Position numbers and translations under genes: made by a program. From positions 1 through 40,910 of the forward strand of contig JAJFHL010000322.1 of the NCBI GenBank assembly GCA_021775615.1: a stretch of 40,910 bases of DNA. The letters run 5' to 3'. This DNA is from Hyphomicrobiales bacterium. GTDB taxonomy: Bacteria; Pseudomonadota; Alphaproteobacteria; Rhizobiales; JAJFHB01. Shown piece after piece: positions 7,312-14,084 of the stretch. Numbering within the stretch: position 1 is the first letter of the stretch; each line of letters opens with the position of its first letter. The notes beneath the pieces are model-generated. The model ran no database searches, had not been told where the DNA came from, and saw nothing but the letters and a program-made list of their open reading frames with translations.

Positions 7312-8477
7312 GCTTCGCTCCACAGTTTGATCGAGTCGGCGAAGGTGCCGGCCTGTTCGCGGATCGGCTGCATCTGGCCGGAGTTTTCGGCGTACTTGAA
7401 TGCGATGTAGGGGATGTTCTTATCGGCCAGCACATGCTGCAGCATGGGCCGGTCTAGAAGGGCGGGGTCGCAGAAGCTCGGCGAGGCGAAGATCACGCCT
7501 TCCGCGCCGTACTTCTCCACCGACCGAACCAGATGCTGGCCCTTTTCCTTGAGATCGGGTTCGTACTTCGCCGCCGTGCTTTCTGAATGATGCAGGAAAG
7601 CGTCGGCCAGATTGCCCAGGGGATCACCGTCAATCGGCACGTCGCCGAGGAGCCAGCGGGTGACGAGAAGCAGATCGTCGTCGACGATGTAGCAGCCCGA
7701 CAGCTCGATCGACTTGATCAGGTTGAGGGGCGGCTGTTCGCAGAACAGGCCGGTCACGACAACCCGGCAATTGTCACGCATCGGCCGGTCTTCGTGGCGC
7801 ACGGCGGCCAGCCAGTCCTGCATCATCTGCGAGTGCTCCTCGACCGGCAGCACCAGGCCGGCGCGGATCAGGAGATAGACGTCCGAGGCCGGCGCCTTCC
7901 AGGGCTCAAGCGCGCGGAATTCATAGACCTCGCGCACCAGCCGGCGATTTTCGTTGTAGATGGCGATCGAGCGGCGCAGCGCCTCGTCGGTGATCTTGAC
8001 GCCGCAATGGTCCTCAAGCCCCTCACAAAGTTCTTTGAGTTCGGCCTTGTAGTAGTTGCCGCCGATGTCGTCGGCGTAGTTCTGCGGCACGTCGAAATAA
8101 CGCGAATAGACGTCCGGAAACATCAGCTTCCACATGCCAGACAGATTGCGGATCACATCGCAGATCGAGGGAAACAGCATGCCGTCGACGAAGTCGAGCC
8201 GGCCGCTGACGCCGAGCTCTATGGTCGAGCGCGGGATGCGGCAGATGTAGCTCTGATAATAGGCATCGCCGTGGATGACTTCGAGCTGATCTCCACCGCC
8301 GACGATGCCGAGCGGCAACATGCCGCCGGCATGAAGGATCTCGCGCGGCACGTAGATCGGCATGTAGCCGATCACCTTGCGGCCAGGTTCCGCCGCCTTC
8401 CATTCGCGCGCGGCGGTGAAGTCGAGGTCTTCGTAGAGCTGCTGGCAGCGATCGATGATGTCCTTGGAATTTTTCAT
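7308..8477 (-). CDS. bcrC: Benzoyl-CoA reductase, subunit gamma (BcrC/BadD)
   Basis: A 389-aa protein of the same dehydratase D family as BcrB, with the length expected of BcrC (about 390). It is the second half of the ring-reducing module. Cysteines in conserved contexts are Cys79 (SYICRIPR), Cys106 (FPSICDVIR) and Cys336 (SPSFCDPALLD). The segment near residues 30-70, with GYMPIYVPREILHAGGMLPLGI, is the typical N-terminal signature of this family. It is the first gene of the operon. The start ATG at 8477 is preceded by a purine-rich stretch (AAGGCGGG) and by a 132-bp divergent promoter region shared with the kor genes. Confidence 0.95.
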   Translation of the reverse strand: MKNSKDIIDRCQQLYEDLDFTAAREWKAAEPGRKVIGYMPIYVPREILHAGGMLPLGIVGGGDQLEVIHGDAYYQSYICRIPRSTIELGVSGRLDFVDGMLFPSICDVIRNLSGMWKLMFPDVYSRYFDVPQNYADDIGGNYYKAELKELCEGLEDHCGVKITDEALRRSIAIYNENRRLVREVYEFRALEPWKAPASDVYLLIRAGLVLPVEEHSQMMQDWLAAVRHEDRPMRDNCRVVVTGLFCEQPPLNLIKSIELSGCYIVDDDLLLVTRWLLGDVPIDGDPLGNLADAFLHHSESTAAKYEPDLKEKGQHLVRSVEKYGAEGVIFASPSFCDPALLDRPMLQHVLADKNIPYIAFKYAENSGQMQPIREQAGTFADSIKLWSEA

Positions 8478-8548
8478 GGCCCGCCTTGCTCCCTTGCGGC
8501 TGTAACGCTCGGTCCCCGGTGCGTCGTTCTCACGCAGTTTTGGCTGCC

Positions 8549-8575
8549 TTGACAGCGGCTCGTTTTTGCTATTAT
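8549..8575 (+). promoter_or_regulatory. Candidate sigma-70-type promoter for the kor operon
   Basis: A perfect TTGACA -35 element (8549-8554) is followed after 15 bp by TATTAT (8570-8575), five of six to the -10 consensus. The spacer is shorter than the ideal 17, so the promoter may be weak or activator-dependent. Transcription would begin near 8582, ahead of korA. Confidence 0.45.
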
Positions 8576-8581
8576 CGTAAA

Positions 8582-8610
8582 ATCGTACTGAAATACTAAT
8601 TTAAGGTCAA
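8582..8610 (-). promoter_or_regulatory. Candidate sigma-70-type promoter for the bcr operon
   Basis: On the minus strand TTGACC (8610-8605) is separated by exactly 17 bp from TACGAT (8587-8582). These match five of six and four of six of the -35 and -10 consensus. The expected leader to the bcrC start at 8477 is about 100 nt. A direct repeat of ATCGTA (8574-8579 and 8582-8587, 8 bp apart) overlaps this -10 element and could be bound by a regulator. No FNR-type TTGA-N6-TCAA site is visible in the interval. Confidence 0.42.
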
Positions 8611-8663
8611 TGCAGAGATTATGCGACCTTTTGGCACGCAGGTCGGACGCACCGAAAAGTGAG

Positions 8664-10403
8664 ATGACGCAAAGACAAGGTCAGCCCACAAGCATTTCCA
8701 TCGCCCTTACAGGAAGCGGCGGCGCCGGGGTGATGACAGCCGGCGGTCTGCTGCTCGATGCCGCCGGCAAAGCGGGCCTTTATGGACTACAGACCCGCTC
8801 CGTCGGGCCGCAGATCAGGGGCGGCGAGGCAGCTGCCCTGCTTCGTCTCGCCGACTGGCCGGTTGAAACCCACAGCGGCGCGTTCGATCTGCTGCTCGCG
8901 CTCGACTGGAGCAACTTCTCCCGGTTTGCGGCGGAGATAAAACTTGACGCCCGGTCCGTCGTGATCGCCGATCCCGTGTCCGGGACGGTGCCCGAAATTG
9001 TGACCGCCGCAACGCAGAACATTGTCGAGCTGCCGATCAAGGAGATCGCCGACAACATCTCCGGCGGGCGCGTTAACATGGTCGCCCTCGGACTGCTGTG
9101 CGGTGCCATCGGGCTCCACGAAGCGGATCTCATCGAGTTGATCGCGGGCAAACTCGTCGCCAAGGGCGCCTCTGCCATAGAGGCTGGCACCGCCTGCCTG
9201 CACGAAGGCTTTCAGCATTCAACGCGGCTCGATGCCGTTACCGCCATCGGCCCCGAGCGGCGACAAACTGGCGAGCGCCGCTGGCTGCTGACCGGCAACG
9301 AGGCCGCCGGGCTCGGCGCCCTGCGCGGCGGGGTGCGCTTCGCCGCCGCCTATCCCATCACTCCGGCCACCGAGATCCTTGAATGGCTTGCCCCGGCCCT
9401 GGCGCGCGCCGGCGGCACACTGGTGCAGGCGGAGGACGAGCTTGCCTCGGTCAACATGATCATCGGCGCATCCTACGGCGGCGTGCCCGCCCTGACCGCC
9501 ACGTCGGGGCCGGGGCTGGCTCTGATGACCGAGTCCATCGGCCTGGCAACCGCGGCCGAGGTGCCGATTGTGGTGATCGACGTGATGCGCGGCGGCCCGT
9601 CGACCGGCATTCCGACAAAATCCGAACAGTCCGATCTCAACATTGCCGTGCACGGGCTGCATGGCGACGCGCCGCATCTGGTCGTGGCGCCGGTGTCTCT
9701 GGCCGATTGTCTTTTCACCACTCAATGGGCGGTCCACCTCGCTGAAGCCATGCAGGCGCCGGCCATCGTTCTCTCCGATCAGTTCCTCGGCCAGGCACGG
9801 ATGATCGTCGACCGGCCGGCCGATATCGCCTTCGTGGCCGCACGCCGGCGCACCGAGAATCCCGACGATGATTATGCACGATATGCGCTGACCCCCGACG
9901 GCATCTCACCCATGTCGGTCCCAGGTGTCGCCGGCGGGCAGTACACCGCAGACGGCCTGGCCCATGCGGTTTCCGGCACCCCGTCCTCCGCCGCCGAAGA
10001 TCATTTGGCACAGCTTGCCAAGAGGCGCAGAAAGATCGACGAGTTTGTCTATGGCGACCACTGGGCCGATATCGAAGGCGATGGCGACTTCGTCATCGTG
10101 ACCTGGGGCTCGACGGCAGCGCCAGTGCGTGAGGCCGCCGAACAGGCCCGCGCACACGGGCTCCATATCAAGACCGTCGCCGTGCGTCTGTTGGCGCCGC
10201 TCAAAGTTGCTGCGCTCGCGCACGAGCTTGACGGTGCGCGCCGCGTTCTCGTTGTCGAGCAGAACGAGACCGGTCAGTTTCACCGCTACCTGCGCAGCCT
10301 GTGCGACCTGCCCGCCGACACGCGGGCGGTACACCACCCCGGCCCCCTTTCGGTAACGCCCGATGAAGTTCTTGGCGAGATCCTCAAGGAGCACAGCTTA
10401 TGA
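8664..10403 (+). CDS. korA: 2-oxoacid (2-oxoglutarate):ferredoxin oxidoreductase, fused gamma-alpha subunit (KorA)
   Basis: Oxidises a 2-oxoacid, most likely 2-oxoglutarate, to the acyl-CoA and reduces ferredoxin. The 579-aa protein is a fusion: a gamma domain at about residues 8-180 (GSGGAGVMTAGGLL, then VGPQIRGGEA) joined to an alpha domain with the YPITP motif beginning at Tyr230. A C-terminal domain binding the partner follows at about 460-575. The size (about 60 kDa) and the two-gene layout agree with the two-subunit enzyme of Thauera aromatica, which supplies reduced ferredoxin to benzoyl-CoA reductase. The frame is open from an ATG at 8610; the extra 18 residues look non-conserved and overlap the bcr promoter, so I prefer 8664, though neither start has a strong ribosome-binding site. 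It overlaps korB by 4 bp. Confidence 0.9.
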   Translation: MTQRQGQPTSISIALTGSGGAGVMTAGGLLLDAAGKAGLYGLQTRSVGPQIRGGEAAALLRLADWPVETHSGAFDLLLALDWSNFSRFAAEIKLDARSVVIADPVSGTVPEIVTAATQNIVELPIKEIADNISGGRVNMVALGLLCGAIGLHEADLIELIAGKLVAKGASAIEAGTACLHEGFQHSTRLDAVTAIGPERRQTGERRWLLTGNEAAGLGALRGGVRFAAAYPITPATEILEWLAPALARAGGTLVQAEDELASVNMIIGASYGGVPALTATSGPGLALMTESIGLATAAEVPIVVIDVMRGGPSTGIPTKSEQSDLNIAVHGLHGDAPHLVVAPVSLADCLFTTQWAVHLAEAMQAPAIVLSDQFLGQARMIVDRPADIAFVAARRRTENPDDDYARYALTPDGISPMSVPGVAGGQYTADGLAHAVSGTPSSAAEDHLAQLAKRRRKIDEFVYGDHWADIEGDGDFVIVTWGSTAAPVREAAEQARAHGLHIKTVAVRLLAPLKVAALAHELDGARRVLVVEQNETGQFHRYLRSLCDLPADTRAVHHPGPLSVTPDEVLGEILKEHSL

Positions 10404-11227
10404 ACGCCCCGGTTTCGCTCAAGGCGAGCGACTACAAGTCGGACCTCAAACCGGTCTGGTGTCCGGGATGCGGCGATTATCACGTCCTCCTCGCGGTAAC
10501 AAAGGCGCTCGCCGAGCTGCAGCGTCCGGCCCATGACATTGCCGTCATCTCCGGCATCGGCTGTTCGTCTCGGATTCCCGCCTATCTTAACGCCTACGGG
10601 TTCCACGGCGTACACGGCCGCGCCCTGCCGCTCGGCACCGGCCTCAAGGTCGCCCGCCCCGAGCTAACAGTCCTTGTCGCCGGAGGCGACGGCGACGGCT
10701 TTTCCATCGGCGGCAACCATTTTCTGCATGCCTGCCGCCGCAACATCGACATCACGTATCTGGTCATGGACAACCAGGTCTACGGCATGACCAAGGGCCA
10801 GCCGTCGCCAACCACCGCGCCAGACTGGGACAGCGCCCTGTCGCCCGGCGGCACCGGCCTGCGCCCGTTTCATCCTTTGGTGATTGCCCTGGCGTCAGGT
10901 GCCAATTTCGTCGCCCGTACGTTTTCCGGCGACATCAAGGGCACCACCCAGACCCTGGTCGAGGCGATCCGGCATCCCGGCTTCTCCTTCGTCGAGGTCC
11001 TGAGCCCCTGCGTCACCTTCCGGCCGGAACAGCGCGAATGGAAATCGGCGGTGCATGCCGCACCGGTCACCCCCACCGACGACCCGGCGCGCGCCGCGCG
11101 GCGCATCATGACCGACGACGGGTTCAATACCGGGATCCTGTTTCGCGGCACCCGCGATCCCTACTCCCTCGCGCGGAGCGATACCGTCGCCGACATGACA
11201 GCGTTCGAAAGGCCCTTCGAGCTATGA
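10400..11227 (+). CDS. korB: 2-oxoacid (2-oxoglutarate):ferredoxin oxidoreductase, beta subunit (KorB)
   Basis: A 275-aa thiamine-diphosphate-binding subunit that also holds the electron-transferring [4Fe-4S] cluster. Cluster cysteines are Cys21 and Cys24 (WCPGCGDY), Cys55 (GIGCSSR) and Cys204 (SPCVTF). The thiamine-diphosphate motif begins at Gly96 (GDGDG) and runs to DNQVYGMTKGQ around residue 126. There is no extra ferredoxin domain, so an external ferredoxin is needed; the Alvin-type ferredoxin of the divergent operon is the obvious partner. ATGA overlaps couple it to korA upstream and to the rubrerythrin-like gene downstream. Substrate choice (2-oxoglutarate versus pyruvate or other 2-oxoacids) is inferred from the family and context. 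Confidence 0.92.
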   Translation: MNAPVSLKASDYKSDLKPVWCPGCGDYHVLLAVTKALAELQRPAHDIAVISGIGCSSRIPAYLNAYGFHGVHGRALPLGTGLKVARPELTVLVAGGDGDGFSIGGNHFLHACRRNIDITYLVMDNQVYGMTKGQPSPTTAPDWDSALSPGGTGLRPFHPLVIALASGANFVARTFSGDIKGTTQTLVEAIRHPGFSFVEVLSPCVTFRPEQREWKSAVHAAPVTPTDDPARAARRIMTDDGFNTGILFRGTRDPYSLARSDTVADMTAFERPFEL

Positions 11228-11760
11228 CCGGCAAACAGCCCAAGGTGCTGATATCCATCGAGACCGAGGCCGAACTTCTCGCCCACGCCCATGCCATCGA
11301 GCAGGACGCGCTGGAACGCTACCGCATGCTCGCCGACCAGATGGAAGCTCACAACAATCCGGTCCTGGCGGAGCTGTTTCGCGAACTTGCCAGTCACGAA
11401 GAAAAGCACGCGGCGGAGATCCTGTCTCGCGCCGGAAACATTGCACTGCCGGATCTCAGACCGAGCGAATTCAAGTGGCCCGGCGTAGATAGCCCGGAAT
11501 CCGCCGAACTCGACCTGGCGCACTACAAGATGACGCCCTGGCATGCCCTGCAGATGGCGTTGCGCGCCGAGCAGCGCGCCTTTGCCTTTTTCGACCACGT
11601 GGTCAATTCCGCAGGCGACCCGAACTTGAAGGCATGGGCGGAAGAGTTCCGGGACGAAGAGGCCGAACATGTGGAACTGGTCGAGCGGTTGCTCGAAAAA
11701 TACCCCGAACCCGAGCCCGGCTGGGACGAAGACGATGACCTGCCCGCATTGCAGGACTGA
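11224..11760 (+). CDS. Rubrerythrin-like ferritin-fold diiron protein
   Basis: A 178-aa protein with a ferritin-like four-helix diiron domain. Ligand pattern: Glu31 in helix 1, Glu59-x2-His62 in helix 2, Glu116 in helix 3 and Glu146-x2-His149 in helix 4. It lacks the rubredoxin Cys4 domain of true rubrerythrins, so any peroxidase cycle would need an outside electron donor. An insertion of about 40 residues separates the two helix pairs and the C-terminal tail is very acidic. The start used here overlaps the korB stop (ATGA); a longer open frame upstream lies wholly inside korB and is not credible. It likely removes H2O2 or O2 near the oxygen-sensitive Kor and Bcr enzymes. Confidence 0.87.
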   Translation: MTGKQPKVLISIETEAELLAHAHAIEQDALERYRMLADQMEAHNNPVLAELFRELASHEEKHAAEILSRAGNIALPDLRPSEFKWPGVDSPESAELDLAHYKMTPWHALQMALRAEQRAFAFFDHVVNSAGDPNLKAWAEEFRDEEAEHVELVERLLEKYPEPEPGWDEDDDLPALQD

Positions 11761-11778
11761 GCACAAGGGAGAGACGTG

Positions 11779-12192
11779 ATGGATGTTCTGCAGCCGGACG
11801 GCTGGGCGCAACCGGTCGGATACGCCAACGGCATATCCTGCGATGCCGGGCGGCTGGTGTTCATCGCCGGCCAGGTCGGTTGGACCGCGCAGCAGCGCTT
11901 TGAAAGCGAAGCCCTTGCGCCGCAGTTTGAACAGGCGCTGGCCAATGTCCTGACCGTGCTGGCCGAGGCCGGCGGAGGCCCGAGCGACATCTGCCGCATG
12001 ACCGTCTACTGCACCGACAAGCCCGCCTATCTCGCCGCCCGGCCCGATCTTGGCCGCATCTGGCGCAAGCATATGGGCCGCCACTTTCCGGCCATGAGCA
12101 TGATCTTCGTCTCCGACCTCCTCGACAGCCCCGGAATGGTCGAACTCGAAGCCACCGCAATTGTCGACCGGGACCGGAGACCATTGCAATGA
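11779..12192 (+). CDS. RidA/YjgF/UK114-superfamily protein, non-canonical
   Basis: A 137-aa single-domain protein of the trimeric RidA superfamily: DAGRLVFIAGQVGW near residues 22-35, the middle helix QFEQALANVLTVLAEAGG, and the C-terminal strand VELEATAIV. In RidA proper an Arg in the PARSxVEV segment binds the carboxylate of the imine substrate. The equivalent segment here reads PAMSMIFV, with Met106 in place of the Arg, so 2-aminoacrylate deaminase activity is doubtful and it probably belongs to another Rid subgroup. The ATG at 11779 follows AAGGGAGA well; a GTG directly before it is possible. Its stop overlaps the next gene by 4 bp. Its job in this operon is unknown. Confidence 0.82.
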   Translation: MDVLQPDGWAQPVGYANGISCDAGRLVFIAGQVGWTAQQRFESEALAPQFEQALANVLTVLAEAGGGPSDICRMTVYCTDKPAYLAARPDLGRIWRKHMGRHFPAMSMIFVSDLLDSPGMVELEATAIVDRDRRPLQ

Positions 12193-13217
12193 AGGCGGTT
12201 GTCCTGGAGGAGCGCGGCGAAGCCGGTCTCCGTGTCGGCGCGTTCGACGACCCCAGGCCGCGCGCCGGCGAAGCGGTCATGAAGGTCAAGGCCGGCGCCA
12301 TCAACCGCATTGATCTTTACATGCGCGACAGCGGCAAGGGCATCACCCACGAATTGCCCATGGTGCTCGGCGTCGACGGCGCCGGCGAAATCGTCGAGGC
12401 ACCCAAGGAATCGGCCCTCAAGTCCGGAGACCCGGTCATTTTGTATCCCATGGCCTATTGCGGCCGCTGTCCCGCCTGCATCCGGGGCGATCATCCCAAT
12501 TGCATCAGGTTCGACATCTGCGGCGAGACCCGGCACGGCACCTTCGCTGAATACATCGCCATGCCGGAAAAGTGTTATGTGCCCATGCCGGACGGTCTCG
12601 ACTGGCAGGCGGCGGCGGCACTGCCGGTCGCCTATCTCACCGCCTGGCGCATGATGTTCGGCAAGGATCCGCTGCGCCCGTTCGAAACCGTGCTCATCAT
12701 GGGTGTGGGAGGCGGCGTGTCGGCGGCCTGTCTGCAGATGGCCAAGATGATCGGCGCCACCGCCATCGTCACCTCGTCGACCGGTGAAAAGCTCAAGCGA
12801 GCCCGCCAGCTCGGCGCCGACCATGGCATCAACTACCGCGACGACCCGGTCGCCCGCCAGGTCATGGAACTGACCGCCGGCCGCGGCGTGGATATGGTGA
12901 TCGACAATGTCGGCGAGGCAAGCTGGAAGGAGTCGCTAAGATCAGTGCGGGCCGGAGGCCGCATCGTCACCTGCGGCGCCACAACCGGCGGGCACCCTTC
13001 CGCCGACATCCAGCGCCTCTTCGCCCGCCAGATCGCCATCTACGGATCGACGCTGGGAAGCATGGACGAGTTCCGCCAGCTTCTCGACGTCGCCGCCCGC
13101 GGCGCGATCGCCCCGGTGATCGACCAAAGCTTCGCCATGGACGACATCGCATCCGGCTTCGGACGCATGGAAAGGTCAGAGCAGCGCGGCAAACTGGTTG
13201 TCGACATTACGGCATGA
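12189..13217 (+). CDS. Zinc-binding MDR-family dehydrogenase/reductase
   Basis: A 342-aa medium-chain dehydrogenase/reductase: GroES-like N-terminal domain, then a Rossmann fold with GVGGGVSAACLQMAK near residue 177 for NAD(P)H. The structural-zinc set is present (Cys91, 94, 97, 105). The catalytic-zinc ligands are not: Asn39 stands where the first Cys would be, and GVDGAGE has Asp63 where alcohol dehydrogenases have GHE. It is thus closer to quinone oxidoreductase or enoyl reductase-like MDRs than to 6-hydroxycyclohexenoyl-CoA dehydrogenase (Had), which would be the attractive guess here. It overlaps the RidA-like gene by 4 bp and closes the kor operon. It may reduce an enone, quinone or acyl-CoA intermediate; the substrate is unknown. 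Confidence 0.85.
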   Translation: MKAVVLEERGEAGLRVGAFDDPRPRAGEAVMKVKAGAINRIDLYMRDSGKGITHELPMVLGVDGAGEIVEAPKESALKSGDPVILYPMAYCGRCPACIRGDHPNCIRFDICGETRHGTFAEYIAMPEKCYVPMPDGLDWQAAAALPVAYLTAWRMMFGKDPLRPFETVLIMGVGGGVSAACLQMAKMIGATAIVTSSTGEKLKRARQLGADHGINYRDDPVARQVMELTAGRGVDMVIDNVGEASWKESLRSVRAGGRIVTCGATTGGHPSADIQRLFARQIAIYGSTLGSMDEFRQLLDVAARGAIAPVIDQSFAMDDIASGFGRMERSEQRGKLVVDITA

Positions 13218-13280
13218 GATTCCAGAAGCGCGGCAGCACCCGCCCAGCCGGTATCCACAGTCACTGATTTTAGGAGAAAT

Positions 13281-13355
13281 TGGAGCGGGCGATGAGATTC
13301 GAACTCACGACTTCAACCTTGGCAAGGTTGCGCTCTACCCCTGAGCTACGCCCGC
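13281..13355 (-). tRNA. tRNA-Gly (GCC anticodon)
   Basis: On the minus strand a full cloverleaf folds. The acceptor stem is GCGGGCG with CGCCCGC and the D arm is GCTC/GAGC. The anticodon stem is CAACC/GGTTG around a TTGCCAA loop (anticodon GCC), the variable loop has five bases, and the T arm contains TTCGAAT. The CCA end is encoded (13283-13281). Its 3' end faces the catabolic block at lower coordinates, which is the side where tRNA-targeted islands insert. Confidence 0.97.
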
Positions 13356-13502
13356 ATCCCGGCAAAGAACCGTATGGCCCTATGTAGGCCGACGCGTCTT
13401 ATTGCGCAAGGGCTGAACAAATGCAATAGAAACCTCCGCTCCCGGCACACGGCTGCGGGTAGCCGCAAACACATGCGTTTTATGACAAGGAGACCGCCGC
13501 CG

Positions 13503-13994
13503 ATGCCGGCACGTCGCGAAGATCTGTTTGCCCGGCTCGAGCAGCTCGGCGTCGAGACCACGACCCATGAGCATCCGCCGCTCTTCACCGTGGAGCAGTC
13601 GCGCGCACTGCGCGGTGAAATCCCGGGCGGCCATTGCAAGAACCTGTTTTTGAAGGACAAAAAGGGCCAGGTGGCTCTGGTGGTCGTGCTTGAAGATGCG
13701 CAGGTCGATCTCAGGACGCTGGGGCCCCGCATCGGCATCGGCAAGGTGAGTTTCGGAAAACCGGAGCTCTTGATGGCGCTGCTCGGCGTCGAACCCGGCG
13801 GCGTCAGCCCGTTTGGCCTGATCAACGATACCGGGCAGAAGGTGAAAGTGGTGCTGGATGAGCGCATGATGGCCTGCGAGCTTCTCAACTACCATCCGCT
13901 CACCAATGCTGCGACAACCACCATCGCCGCGGGAGACCTTGTTTCCTTCATAAAATCATGCGGTCACGCGCCGGAAGTCATCGCCGTCGAGTAA
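13503..13994 (+). CDS. YbaK/ProX-type aminoacyl-tRNA deacylase (prolyl-tRNA editing family)
   Basis: A 163-aa free-standing editing-domain protein that hydrolyses mischarged tRNA, most likely Ala-tRNA(Pro) as for ProXp-ala (PrdX). Seen in the sequence: the segment TTTHEHPPLFTVEQSRAL, the key lysine in GGHCKNLFLKDKKG, GIGKVSFGKPELL, the GVEPGGVSPFGLIND turn and the closing helix before TTTIAAGDLVSFI, all in family order. I chose the ATG at 13503, with AAGGAG about 11 bp upstream. The frame is open to 13374, but the added residues are basic, unordered and overlap the region just after the tRNA gene. It stands alone, 90 bp before cnoX. Confidence 0.88.
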   Translation: MPARREDLFARLEQLGVETTTHEHPPLFTVEQSRALRGEIPGGHCKNLFLKDKKGQVALVVVLEDAQVDLRTLGPRIGIGKVSFGKPELLMALLGVEPGGVSPFGLINDTGQKVKVVLDERMMACELLNYHPLTNAATTTIAAGDLVSFIKSCGHAPEVIAVE

Positions 13995-14084
13995 GGCAGA
14001 TCCGCCTTACTGGAGTGACCGCGCAATCTGTTGTATCTTCAACGAAAGAGAACGAGCCACTTGGCTCCGGCTTCAGGAAAACCC

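Noticed and set aside
8478-8609. An FNR site in the bcr-kor intergenic region
   Set aside because: TTGAC at 8549 and GTCAA at 8606 are far apart and neither has a partner half site at the right spacing.
12189-13217. Reading the MDR protein as 6-hydroxycyclohex-1-ene-1-carbonyl-CoA dehydrogenase (Had)
   Set aside because: It would suit the pathway, but the catalytic-zinc Cys and GHE motif expected of such a dehydrogenase are replaced (Asn39, Asp63) and the protein is shorter than I expect Had to be.
13252-13260. Possible DnaA box (GTATCCACA)
   Set aside because: A single copy with one mismatch, next to a tRNA and far from the parS cluster; expected by chance.
1-13280. A copy of the tRNA-Gly 3' end as an attachment site
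   Set aside because: No repeat of the GGAGCGGGCGATGAG-type end was found left of the tRNA within the window.
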